Shown one piece after another: positions 32,330-41,583 of a stretch of DNA of 64,000 bases (its first letter is position 1; the number at the start of each line of letters is the position of its first letter). Origin of the DNA: Streptomyces sp. TRM68416. GTDB taxonomy: Bacteria > Actinomycetota > Actinomycetes > Streptomycetales > Streptomycetaceae. The position numbers were made by a program, and so were the translations under genes. The stretch spans positions 248,001 through 312,000 of the forward strand of contig NZ_JACVWU010000001.1 in assembly GCF_014596915.1 (NCBI RefSeq). The letters are read 5' to 3'. Under the pieces are notes generated by a model. The model did not search any database. It was not told the DNA's origin and saw only the letters and a list, made by a program, of their open reading frames with translations.

Positions 32330-34158
32330 TCCGCTTCGAGAACGTCTCCGTGACGTACGACGGTGCCGCCGAACCCACCGTCCAGGGCGTGGACTTCGAG
32401 GTCCCGGAAGGCGAACTCGTCCTCCTCGTCGGCCCGTCCGGTGTCGGCAAGTCCACGATCCTCGGCGCGGTCAGCGGCCTCGTCCCGCACTTCACCGGCG
32501 GCACCCTGCGCGGCCGCGTCACGGTGGCCGGCCGCGACACCCGCACCCACAAGCCGCGTGAACTGGCCGACGTGGTGGGCACGGTGGGCCAGGACCCGCT
32601 CGCCCACTTCGTGACGGACACCGTCGAGGACGAACTCGCCTACGGCATGGAGTCGTTGGGCCTGGCCCCGGCCGTGATGCGCCGCCGCGTGGAGGAGACC
32701 CTGGACCTGCTCGGCCTCGCCGACCTGCGCGGCCGCCCCATCGCCACCCTCTCCGGCGGCCAGCAGCAGCGGGTGGCGATCGGCTCGGTCCTCACCCCGC
32801 ACCCCAAGGTCCTGGTCCTCGACGAACCGACGTCGGCCCTGGACCCGGCGGCCGCGGAGGAGGTCCTGGCGGTCCTCCAACGCCTGGTCCACGACCTCGG
32901 CACCACCGTCCTCATGGCAGAACACCGCCTGGAACGCGTCATCCAGTACGCCGACCAGGTCGCCCTCCTCCCATCCCCCGGCACACCCCCCACCCTCGAC
33001 ACCCCGGCATCCATCATGGCCGTCTCCCCGGTCTACCCCCCGGTCGTAGCCCTGGGCCGCCTGGCCTCCTGGACCCCCCTCCCCCTAACAATCCGAGACG
33101 CCCGCCGCCAGGCAGCCCCCCTCCGAACCCGCCTGGCAGCCCTGAACCCGCCAACCCCAACACAACCTGCGCAGCCTGCGGGCAGTCGTGCCGCTGGGGC
33201 GATGGGGGTCCCCCCGCGCGAGCGAAGTCGAGCGTGGGGGAGGGTGGGCGCAGGCGGCACCCCGCAAGCGCGGGCAAGCGCACCCACCCCCGGCCAGCCC
33301 CAGCCCACGGCACAGGAACACACCACCCCCCGCCGCCGACCGTTCCTCCGCCGCACGCAGTCCCCGGACCCCACCACCCCCACCACACCCACCACACCCC
33401 CCACCCCCCACACCGCAGAACTCCGCTCCCTGGCCGTCCGCCGCGACACCGTCCAGGCCCTCCGCCACGTCGACCTCACCCTCACCCCCGGCGAAACGGT
33501 CGCCCTCATGGGCCGCAACGGCGCCGGAAAGTCCACGCTGCTCGCCTCCCTCGTAGGCCTCGTACAACCGTCCGCCGGCGCCGTACGCGTAGGCGACGCC
33601 GTACCGCACAGAACAGCCCCCCGAGACCTCGTCCGCAGAGTCGGCCTAGTCCCGCAGGACCCCCGCGACCTCCTCTACACCGACACGGTCGCCGCCGAGT
33701 GCACCGCCGCCGACCGCGACGCCCACGCGGAACCCGGCACCTGCCGCCACCTGGTCTCCGAACTGCTCCCGGGCGTCGCCGACGACACCCACCCCCGCGA
33801 CCTCTCCGAGGGCCAGCGCCTCGCCCTCGCCCTGGCGGTCGTCCTCACGGCCCGCCCGCCCCTGCTCCTCCTCGACGAACCCACCCGCGGCCTGGACTAC
33901 GCGGCGAAGGCCCGCCTGGTCACCCACCTGCGCGCACTGGCCGCCGAGGGCCACACCGTCCTCCTGGCCACCCACGACGTGGAACTCGCCGCCGAGCTGG
34001 CCGACCGCGTGGTGCTCCTGGCCGACGGAGAGGTGATCGCCGACGGCCCGGCCGCGGACGTAGTGGTGACGTCCCCCTCCTACGCCCCCCAGGTCAGCAA
34101 GATCCTCGCCCCCCAGAAGTGGCTGACGGTCGCCCAGGTCAGAGAGGCCCTGGCATGA
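32326..34158 (+). CDS. ECF transporter ATPase, two fused ABC domains (EcfA-EcfA')
   Basis: A 610-residue fusion of two nucleotide-binding domains. Domain 1 (about 1-225): Walker A GPSGVGKST, signature LSGGQQQR, Walker B VLVLDEPTSALD. Domain 2 (about 360-600): Walker A GRNGAGKST, degenerate signature LSEGQRLA, Walker B LLLLDEPTRGLD. The about 130-residue linker is Pro/Thr-rich and includes an in-frame copy of the dispersed repeat (33171-33263). GTG 32326 overlaps the EcfT stop (GTGA). It powers uptake by the T and S subunits. Confidence 0.92.
   Translation: MIRFENVSVTYDGAAEPTVQGVDFEVPEGELVLLVGPSGVGKSTILGAVSGLVPHFTGGTLRGRVTVAGRDTRTHKPRELADVVGTVGQDPLAHFVTDTVEDELAYGMESLGLAPAVMRRRVEETLDLLGLADLRGRPIATLSGGQQQRVAIGSVLTPHPKVLVLDEPTSALDPAAAEEVLAVLQRLVHDLGTTVLMAEHRLERVIQYADQVALLPSPGTPPTLDTPASIMAVSPVYPPVVALGRLASWTPLPLTIRDARRQAAPLRTRLAALNPPTPTQPAQPAGSRAAGAMGVPPRERSRAWGRVGAGGTPQARASAPTPGQPQPTAQEHTTPRRRPFLRRTQSPDPTTPTTPTTPPTPHTAELRSLAVRRDTVQALRHVDLTLTPGETVALMGRNGAGKSTLLASLVGLVQPSAGAVRVGDAVPHRTAPRDLVRRVGLVPQDPRDLLYTDTVAAECTAADRDAHAEPGTCRHLVSELLPGVADDTHPRDLSEGQRLALALAVVLTARPPLLLLDEPTRGLDYAAKARLVTHLRALAAEGHTVLLATHDVELAAELADRVVLLADGEVIADGPAADVVVTSPSYAPQVSKILAPQKWLTVAQVREALA
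33171..33263. repeat. Dispersed GC-rich hairpin repeat, copy 2 (inside ecfA linker)
   Basis: Near-identical to 31142-31231 and read in the same frame (AAGAMGVPPRERSRAWGR in both proteins). It lies in the inter-domain linker of the ATPase, where an insertion is tolerated. Confidence 0.8.
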
Positions 34159-35003
34159 CGAGGCCCCCCACAACACCCTCGAAGGCCGACCGCGCCGTCC
34201 ACGCCATCCGCCTCGGCCCGCGTTCCGTCGCCGCCCTCGCCCTGGTCAGCACCGTGGGCGTCGTGGCGTTCGGCTGGCCCTTCCTCGCCCCGCCCACCTC
34301 CACCCTCGGCACCCACACCCAGGACGCCCCGTGGCTCTTCGCGGGCCTGCTGATCCTGCTGGTCGCCGTCGTCGCCGCGGCGATCTCGGAGTCCGGACTC
34401 GGCCCGAAGGCGGTCGCCATGCTGGGGGTGCTCGCCGCGACGGGGGCCGCCCTGCGCCCGATCGGCGGGGGGACGGCGGGCATCGAGCCGATGTTTTTCC
34501 TGATGGTGCTCAGCGGCCGGGTGCTCGGTCCGGGCTTCGGCTTCGCCCTGGGCAACGTCACGATGTTCGCGTCCGCGCTGCTCACCGGCGGGGTCGGCCC
34601 TTGGATGCCGTTCCAGATGCTGGCGATGGGCTGGTTCACGATGGGCGCGGGCCTGCTCCCGGGGGCCGCCCGGCTGCGCGGCCGCGCCGAGGCCTGGCTG
34701 CTGGCGGCGTACGGCTTCGCGGCCGCGTTCGCCTACGGCACCGCGATGAACATGGCGGGCTGGCCCTTCATGGGCGCCCTCGCCTCGAACATCGCCTTCG
34801 ACCCGGAGGCCGGCGTGCCCGCGAACCTGGCCCGTTTCGTCGCGTACTGCCTGGCCACCTCCCTCGGCTGGGACCTGGGCCGGGCGGTGGTCACGGTCGT
34901 CCTCACGCTCGTCGTCGGTCCGACGCTCCTGCGGGGTCTGCGCCGGGCCACCCGCCGGGCGGCCTTCGAGGCGCCGGTCACCTTCGACGCACCCTCTGCG
35001 TAA
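34155..35003 (+). CDS. ECF transporter S component (substrate-binding membrane subunit)
   Basis: A 282-residue membrane protein with about six helices and a positively charged N-terminus. Segments SESGLGPKAVAMLGVLAATG and GRVLGPGFGFALGNVTMFAS resemble actinobacterial cobalt/cobalamin ECF S components (SCO2325-like). It gives the system its substrate specificity; the operon riboswitch points to B12 or a corrinoid. ATG 34155 overlaps the ATPase stop (ATGA), the last coupled gene of the operon. Confidence 0.88.
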   Translation: MTRPPTTPSKADRAVHAIRLGPRSVAALALVSTVGVVAFGWPFLAPPTSTLGTHTQDAPWLFAGLLILLVAVVAAAISESGLGPKAVAMLGVLAATGAALRPIGGGTAGIEPMFFLMVLSGRVLGPGFGFALGNVTMFASALLTGGVGPWMPFQMLAMGWFTMGAGLLPGAARLRGRAEAWLLAAYGFAAAFAYGTAMNMAGWPFMGALASNIAFDPEAGVPANLARFVAYCLATSLGWDLGRAVVTVVLTLVVGPTLLRGLRRATRRAAFEAPVTFDAPSA

Positions 35004-35338
35004 GGCGGCACGCACAGCCCGTAAGGATCATGGTGAACCACCCCACATGACCCACATCACCTACGATCCCCCTTAGTTGGACAAATCGGACGCCATGTCC
35101 ACGCCATAACGGCTCCTGACCTGCACTTTGAGAGCCAGATCACACAAAACACGTGTACCCCACATACGACCACAACTAGCAAAAGGGGTCATTGCGGACC
35201 CCTCCCCGACCTGTTTCTCTGGATGACGTCGCACGGCGCCGACGTGCCCCACGGGCCTCGGCGCCGACGCATGTCCCCGCCACGCACCGCGTGGTCACGG
35301 CACGCAGCGACCTACTGTCCCCGACGAAAGGTCACCCC
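35004..35338. other. Intergenic leader before the SLT gene
   Basis: About 335 bp with lower GC than surroundings between 35040 and 35190. A hairpin GGGGTC-ATTGCG-GACCCC (35185-35202) is the only clear structure. I looked for a c-di-AMP (ydaO) riboswitch, which precedes some cell-wall hydrolase genes in actinomycetes, and did not find its conserved core. Promoter likely in the AT-richer part. Confidence 0.4.
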
Positions 35339-35755
35339 TTGTCCGCCGCTTCCTTCCTCCGCCGCATCGCCTCCCCGAAGAAGGCCCTCGCCGGTGCCGC
35401 CGTGGCCACCGCCGCCGTCGGCTCGATCGTCGCCGCGGCGCCCGCACAGGCCGCCACGACCGGGGCCTCCGAGGCGCAGGCGATCGCGAAGAAGATGGTC
35501 GGCGACTCGGCCCAGTACCAGTGCTTCGCGAAGATCGTCGACCACGAGAGCGACTGGAACGTGAACGCCACCAACGCCTCCTCCGGCGCCTACGGCCTCG
35601 TCCAGGCCCTCCCGGGCTCGAAGATGGCCTCCGCCGGCTCCGACTGGCAGACCAACGCCGCCACCCAGATCGAGTGGGGCCTGGACTACATGAAGGACCG
35701 CTACGGCAGCGCCTGCGGCGCCTGGAACTTCTGGCAGTCCAACGGCTGGTACTGA
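35339..35755 (+). CDS. Secreted lytic transglycosylase-like (SLT domain) protein
   Basis: A 138-residue exported protein read from TTG 35339 with AAAGG upstream. A long signal peptide ends APAQAAT. The mature part is a small SLT-like fold: FAKIVDHESDWNVNATN with the catalytic Glu, then SGAYGLVQALPGSKM and a final WNFWQSNGWY. Members cut peptidoglycan glycan strands. Fragments of this gene are duplicated at 36481-36640. A strong terminator follows. Confidence 0.85.
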   Translation: MSAASFLRRIASPKKALAGAAVATAAVGSIVAAAPAQAATTGASEAQAIAKKMVGDSAQYQCFAKIVDHESDWNVNATNASSGAYGLVQALPGSKMASAGSDWQTNAATQIEWGLDYMKDRYGSACGAWNFWQSNGWY

Positions 35756-35770
35756 GCCGAGCCACGACCA

Positions 35771-35808
35771 ACGAAGACGCACCCGTGTCCGCACGGGTGC
35801 GTCTTCGT
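35771..35808 (+). terminator. Strong intrinsic terminator after the SLT gene
   Basis: ACGAAGACGCACCCGTG pairs with its complement around TCCG: a perfect 17-bp stem followed by TTT, 15 bp after the stop codon. Confidence 0.92.
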
Positions 35809-35855
35809 TTCCGCAAACGTCTCTCCAGGACCGCTGCAGCGCGTCAAAAGGCAGC

Positions 35856-36233
35856 TCATCCGGCTGAATCCAGGAGAAGCGAGATCCTGATCCACTCCAC
35901 TCCCGGAATACTCATGGTCGCGCTGCGATGATCCGCAATGGCGACGAACTCCCACCCCGGCACATACGGCTCCCCCACACTCAGCACCGTCCACGGGCCG
36001 CCCAACGACCAGGCGGCGGCCAAAAGTCGGCACATCATGCCTTCGGGGCTCAGCCCTTCCTCCAGCAGCACCGGGAATCTCACATCCCGCAGCCCCTCGT
36101 CCTTCCAGTACTCGCGACTCTTGGCCTCATCGAGCTCCAGAGGAGTCTCGCGAAGGATCCTAGAGGTCAGGCGCCCCAGGCTCCTCTCGTTCGAAACACG
36201 AAGCATGGCTTGAAATTCCGCCGCGCCGCGCAT
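35856..36233 (-). CDS. Hypothetical protein, 125 residues
   Basis: An unrecognised soluble protein with coherent text (RFPVLLEEGLSPEGMMCRLL; GGPWTVLSVGEPYVPGWEF). Codon bias and GC are lower than in the neighbours, which suggests recent acquisition. It lies downstream of a truncated LRV-repeat gene on the same strand, and the pair sits between two copies of SLT-gene sequence. No domain recognised. Confidence 0.55.
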   Translation of the reverse strand: MRGAAEFQAMLRVSNERSLGRLTSRILRETPLELDEAKSREYWKDEGLRDVRFPVLLEEGLSPEGMMCRLLAAAWSLGGPWTVLSVGEPYVPGWEFVAIADHRSATMSIPGVEWIRISLLLDSAG

Positions 36234-36263
36234 GCGTCTTCCAGAATCGCCAGTTCTCAGGAT

Positions 36264-36480
36264 CTATGCCTTTCCGGAGTTGTTCTCGATCCGTTCCCGT
36301 GCTACTTCTCGGACAGCGCTCCACTCGTCCGAGCGGAGCTCTTCAAGCACAGACCTCGGAACCCGCTGGTGCCGAGCAACAGCCATCCTGACCGTATCGT
36401 CAGTGTCTGCCGCAAGTCGCGCGAGGATTTCCAGCGGGACCGATTTATTGCTCGCAACCCAGAAGCGAAGATCCGGGCAT
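36264..36480 (-). pseudogene. LRV-like repeat protein, 5' end lost
   Basis: The complement encodes about 72 residues with 24-residue repeats: VASNKSVPLEILARLAADTD, then VRMAVARHQRVPRSVLEEL and VREVARER. This is the pattern of leucine-rich-repeat-variant (LRV/HEAT-like) proteins. Upstream of 36481 the reading frame runs into DNA copied from the SLT gene on the other strand, so the true start is gone. A fusion read-through is possible but unlikely. Confidence 0.6.
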
Positions 36481-36640
36481 CGCCGCTTCCTTCCTCCGCC
36501 GCATCGCCTCCCCGAAAAAGGCCCTCGCCGGTGCCACCAACGCCGCCACCCAGATCGAGTGGGGCCTGGACTACATGAAGGACCGCTACGGCAGCGCCTG
36601 CGGCGCCTGGAACTTCTGGCAGTCCAACGGCTGGTACTGA
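36481..36640 (+). pseudogene. Partial copy of the SLT gene with an 84-codon in-frame deletion
   Basis: Bases 36481-36535 repeat 35344-35398 (one change) and continue with 35651 onward to the stop and beyond. Exactly 252 bp, including the catalytic DHESDW region, are missing. There is no start codon: the copied part begins at the third codon, after GGCATC. The reading frame is otherwise kept to TGA 36638-36640. Confidence 0.85.
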
Positions 36641-36762
36641 GCCGAGCCACGCCCCCTGTGACTCACCTCACGCACCGAACCGTGAACCCGTAGGCCACCC
36701 CCTCAGTCTCCTTCACCGAATTCCCTCTCGCGCCACTCAGCTACCGAGAAACCGGAGCAAGC

Positions 36763-37218
36763 GTGAAGCAGACAATCAAGCGATCCTTACAAGCCATCAC
36801 AGTGACGCTCACGGCCTCCGCCGTGAGCGTCGGGCTTTCCGCACCGAACGCCTTCGCGGCCGAGAACACCTGGATCAAGAACCTGTCGAGCGGGAACTGT
36901 GTCACCGCCCGCAGCGACGGCAACGTAATGGCCCTGAGCTGCAACTTCGGTGATCTGACGCAGCTGTGGGACCGGCGGGACGACAGAACCATCCGCCGGG
37001 CCTACTCGAACCAGTGCCTCGACAGCAATTCCTCCGGCGACGTCTACTGGCTGGAATGCAACGGCGGAAATTACCAGAAGTGGCTCTACGAGGGCCGCAA
37101 GGTCAAGAACCTGGCCACGGGCCGGTACCTCGCCCATCGACCGGGCTACTACTGGGTCGTCACCAGCAGTAGCAGCAGCGCCAACCGGTCGGACTGGGAG
37201 TTCTTCGGCGGCTCGTAA
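36763..37218 (+). CDS. Secreted ricin-type beta-trefoil lectin-like protein
   Basis: A 151-residue exported protein: basic N-terminus, signal peptide ending APNAFAAEN, then about 120 residues with repeated trefoil motifs (NLSSGNCVTARSDG, LTQLWDRRDD, YSNQCLDSNSSG, GNYQKWLYEG, NLATGRYLAHR). QxW-type motifs appear as TQLW and YQKW. Probably binds extracellular carbohydrate. Translated from GTG 36763 with GGAGCAAGC upstream. Confidence 0.75.
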   Translation: MKQTIKRSLQAITVTLTASAVSVGLSAPNAFAAENTWIKNLSSGNCVTARSDGNVMALSCNFGDLTQLWDRRDDRTIRRAYSNQCLDSNSSGDVYWLECNGGNYQKWLYEGRKVKNLATGRYLAHRPGYYWVVTSSSSSANRSDWEFFGGS

Positions 37219-37252
37219 GCGGTAAGCCGCAAGCCGCAAGCCGGACGCCGGA

Positions 37253-37326
37253 ATTGGCAGATTTGGGCCACCCGGACCCGCCCGAGCCCCAGTCACAAGG
37301 GCTCTCCACGGCCCAAATCTGCCAAT
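37253..37326. terminator. 17-bp inverted repeat with 40-nt spacer between convergent genes
   Basis: ATTGGCAGATTTGGGCC (37253-37269) and its exact complement (37310-37326) flank 40 nt. The location, between a rightward lectin and a leftward ATPase gene, fits a bidirectional terminator. The long spacer also allows a small non-autonomous insertion. Confidence 0.5.
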
Positions 37327-37365
37327 CACCCCGCCTGCAACCGCCCACACCCAGCACCGGGAAGA

Positions 37366-37761
37366 TCACGCAGACGTGCCGCACTCGAACCACACCGTCT
37401 TCCCACCCCCGCTCCGCCGGTCCACCCCCCACTTCGAGGCCACCGCATCCAGCAACACCAGCCCGCGCCCACCCTCGGCCTCCGCCGCCAACCCGAGCCC
37501 CAGGAGCGGCGGTTGATCCACCCCGTCCGCCACCTCCACCCGCACCCCCGCACCCTGCCGCAGCACCAGCACCCGGCAGCGGCGGTCCGGAACGTGGCGC
37601 ACGACGTTGGAGACCAGCTCCGTCACCCCGAGCGCCGCAGCGTCGTACAGCTCCGGCAGTTCCCACGAGTCGAGCAGCGAGCGGACGATACGGCGGATGT
37701 GCCGCGCGGAGTGCTCACCGACCGTGAGCTGCATGCCGTACTGGCGAATGTATTCGTTCAC
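37366..37761 (-). CDS. RsbW-like ATP-binding (HATPase_c) anti-sigma-type protein
   Basis: A 131-residue Bergerat-fold kinase-like protein. ALGVTELVSNVVRHVPDR is the N box, VEVADGVDQPP the G1 region, and GRGLVLLDAVASKWGV the G2 box. It diverges from an XRE/DUF5753 regulator and a DUF397 protein. This trio is the abaA/whiJ-type module repeated many times in Streptomyces genomes and tied to development and antibiotic regulation (family knowledge). Confidence 0.88.
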   Translation of the reverse strand: MNEYIRQYGMQLTVGEHSARHIRRIVRSLLDSWELPELYDAAALGVTELVSNVVRHVPDRRCRVLVLRQGAGVRVEVADGVDQPPLLGLGLAAEAEGGRGLVLLDAVASKWGVDRRSGGGKTVWFECGTSA

Positions 37762-37835
37762 GGTACGAGGCTGACCTTGCGCAACTACTCTGGGCTACGG
37801 GTTGAACACAACACGCTCCGGAGTGGAGGCAGTTC

Positions 37836-38643
37836 GTGACCAACATCAACACCCTGGATCCAGGCGCCTCGCCGCTCGACTACTACGGCTACGAGCTGCG
37901 CCGGTACCGGGAAACCGCCGGGCTGACCCAGAAGCAGCTCGGGGACATCGTCAACTACACCGCCTCGCTGGTGGGGCAGATCGAGACGGCGAGAAAGATC
38001 CCGACGCCGGAGTTCAGCGAACGCGTGGACGCGGCGCTGGGGACGGGCGGGTTACTGTCCCGGCTGGTCGATCTGGTGCTGCGGAGCCAGCTTCCGGCCT
38101 GGTTCCAGCAGGTGGCGGAGCTGGAGGTGCGGGCGGCCGAGATCTGCACGTTCCAGATGGGCATGGTTCACGGGCTGTTGCAGACGCCCGCGTACGTCCG
38201 TGCCGTGCTCGGCGCGCTGGACGACACCGACCTCGACGACCGCAGTGCCGTACGCCTGGCCCGTCAGCGCATCTTCGAGAAGGAGCAGCCGCCGGTGTTC
38301 TGGCTGGTCCTCAGCGAGGCGGCGCTGCGGCAGGAAATCGGCGGCCCCGAGGTCATGCGCGGACAACTGGCCCACCTGACGAGCTTCGAGAACAACCCCC
38401 GGATCAACATCCAGGTGCTGCCTTACACGGCCGGGGCGCACGCGGGACTGACCGGCTCATTCAACCTCTACCGCTTCACGGGTGATCCCACCATCGTCTA
38501 CACCGAGGGATACGGCAGCGGCCACCCGACCGCAAACCCGGACACGGTCAAGGACTGTTCACTCCGTTACGATCATCTCCGGGCCGCCGCACTCTCACTG
38601 AGGGACTCGGCGGAGCTGATCCGGCGTGTGATGGAGGACCGCT

Positions 38644-38663
<20 letters not shown>
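37836..38663 (+). CDS. XRE-family regulator with DUF5753 (WhiJ-like)
   Basis: A 275-residue protein: N-terminal Cro/C1 HTH (ELRRYRETAGLTQKQLGDIV, then GQIETARKIPTPEFSERV; about residues 20-70) and a C-terminal DUF5753 ligand or protein-binding domain (about 95-270; LPAWFQQVAELEVRA, INIQVLPYTAGAH). WhiJ-type regulators act with a small DUF397 partner, here encoded by an overlapping downstream gene (20-nt overlap). Confidence 0.9.
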
Positions 38664-40063
<1,400 letters not shown>

Positions 40064-40115
40064 TCACCGCAAGGGTCTTGCAGTCTTCGGGACCCCCCGT
40101 TACTTTGCGCAATAA

Positions 40116-40130
40116 CTGATGGTCCGTCAG
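40116..40130. promoter_or_regulatory. Second palindrome before cyp125 (CTGATG-GTC-CGTCAG)
   Basis: It shares 15 of 18 positions of TAACTGACGTACCGTCAG found before the LLM oxidoreductase (5709-5726). CCCCCCGTTA also lies just upstream at both sites. A common unlinked regulator is likely. Confidence 0.5.
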
Positions 40131-40177
40131 ATAGCCGTTCAGACAGCCCGCAAAGATGGCCGACTGCTGGAGCCGCC

Positions 40178-41413
40178 ATGCCCTGCCCAGCGCTTCCCGA
40201 CGGATTCGACTTCACCGACCCCGACCTGCTGCAACACCGCGTCCCGCTGCCGGAGTTCGCCGAGCTGCGCCGGGCCGAACCGGTCCGCTGGATCCCCCAG
40301 TCGGGCAACGTCGCCGGTTTCCGGGACGAGGGGTACTGGGCCGTCACGCGCCACGCGGACGTCAAGTACGTCTCCACGCACCCCGAGCTCTACTCCTCCA
40401 CCCTCAACACCGCCATCATCCGCTTCAACGAGCACATCGAGCGCGACGCCATCGACGCCCAGCGGCTGATCCTGCTCAACATGGACCCGCCGGAACACAC
40501 GCGGGTCCGGCAGATCGTGCAGCGGATCTTCACCCCGCGCGCGATACGGGCGCTGGAGGAGCGGCTGCGCAACCGCGCCCGGAAGATCACCGAGGAGGCC
40601 CGTGCCCACCCCGGCCCCTTCGACTTCGTCACGCAGGTCGCCTGCGAACTGCCGCTCCAGGCCATCGCCGAGCTGATCGGCATCCCGCAGGACGACCGCG
40701 CCAAGATCTTCGACTGGTCCAACAAGATGATCTCGTACGACGACCCGGAGTACGCGATCACCGAGGAGGTCGGGCAGCAGTCCGCCGTCGAACTCATCGC
40801 CTACGCGATGAACATGGCCGCCGACCGCAAGCAGTGCCCGGCCAAGGACATCGTCACCACGCTGGTCGCCGCCGAGGACGAAGGCAACCTGAACTCCGAC
40901 GAGTTCGGCTTCTTCGTGCTGATGCTGGCCGTCGCGGGCAACGAGACCACCCGCAACGCCATCACCCACGGCATGCACGCCTTCCTCACCCATCCCGAGC
41001 AGTGGGAGCTGTACAAGAGGGAGCGGCCGCGGACGGCGGCGGAGGAGATCGTCCGCTGGGCCACCCCGGTCAACGCCTTCCAGCGCACCGCCACCCAGGA
41101 CACCGAGCTGGGCGGCAAACTGATCCGCAAGGGCGACCGGGTCGGCGTCTTCTACGCCGCCGCCAACCACGACCCGGAGGTCTTCACCGACCCCGACGCC
41201 TTCGACATCCTCCGCGACCCCAATCCGCACCTCGGCTTCGGCGGCGGAGGCCCGCACTACTGCCTGGGCAAGTCCCTGGCCGTGCTGGAGATCGACCTCA
41301 TCTTCAACGCCATCGCGGACGCGATGCCGGACCTGCGGCTCGCCGGCGACCCGGACCGGCTGCGCTCCGCCTGGATCAACGGCGTCAAGCACCTCCAGGT
41401 CAGCCTGGGCTGA
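40178..41413 (+). CDS. cyp125: Cytochrome P450, CYP125 family (steroid C26/C27 hydroxylase)
   Basis: A 411-residue P450. PDGFDFTDPDLLQHRVPLPE, then LILLNMDPPEHTRVR and ACELPLQAIAELIG are CYP125-type. The I-helix is VAGNETTRNA, ExxR lies in EEIVRW, and the heme-ligand Cys is residue 362 in FGGGGPHYCLGK. In actinobacteria CYP125 oxidises the terminal side-chain carbon of cholesterol/cholestenone to alcohol, aldehyde and acid. Electrons could come from the KstR-linked 3Fe-4S ferredoxin at 11.4 kb. The stop codon lies within a 9-bp tandem repeat. Confidence 0.9.
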   Translation: MPCPALPDGFDFTDPDLLQHRVPLPEFAELRRAEPVRWIPQSGNVAGFRDEGYWAVTRHADVKYVSTHPELYSSTLNTAIIRFNEHIERDAIDAQRLILLNMDPPEHTRVRQIVQRIFTPRAIRALEERLRNRARKITEEARAHPGPFDFVTQVACELPLQAIAELIGIPQDDRAKIFDWSNKMISYDDPEYAITEEVGQQSAVELIAYAMNMAADRKQCPAKDIVTTLVAAEDEGNLNSDEFGFFVLMLAVAGNETTRNAITHGMHAFLTHPEQWELYKRERPRTAAEEIVRWATPVNAFQRTATQDTELGGKLIRKGDRVGVFYAAANHDPEVFTDPDAFDILRDPNPHLGFGGGGPHYCLGKSLAVLEIDLIFNAIADAMPDLRLAGDPDRLRSAWINGVKHLQVSLG

Positions 41414-41455
41414 CAGGACTGACAGGACTGACAGGACTGACAGGACCGACAGACC
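41411..41455. repeat. 9-bp tandem repeat overlapping the cyp125 stop codon
   Basis: TGACAGGAC occurs four times exactly (41411-41446), then once as CGACAGACC. The first TGA is the stop codon of cyp125, so slippage would not change the protein. Confidence 0.85.
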
Positions 41456-41583
41456 CGGGGGAGGCAGGGGCACCCCCATCCCTGCGCCCCGCTCCTGCCT
41501 CCCCCGTGACCGCCGACGAACGCGCAGGCGCGATGAACCCGCGGGCGCGATGAACGCGAGGGCGCGGTACGGCGTCTTCGCTC

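Noticed and set aside
35004..35338. c-di-AMP (ydaO) riboswitch before the SLT gene
   Set aside because: Conserved core sequence of that riboswitch not found; only one simple hairpin present.
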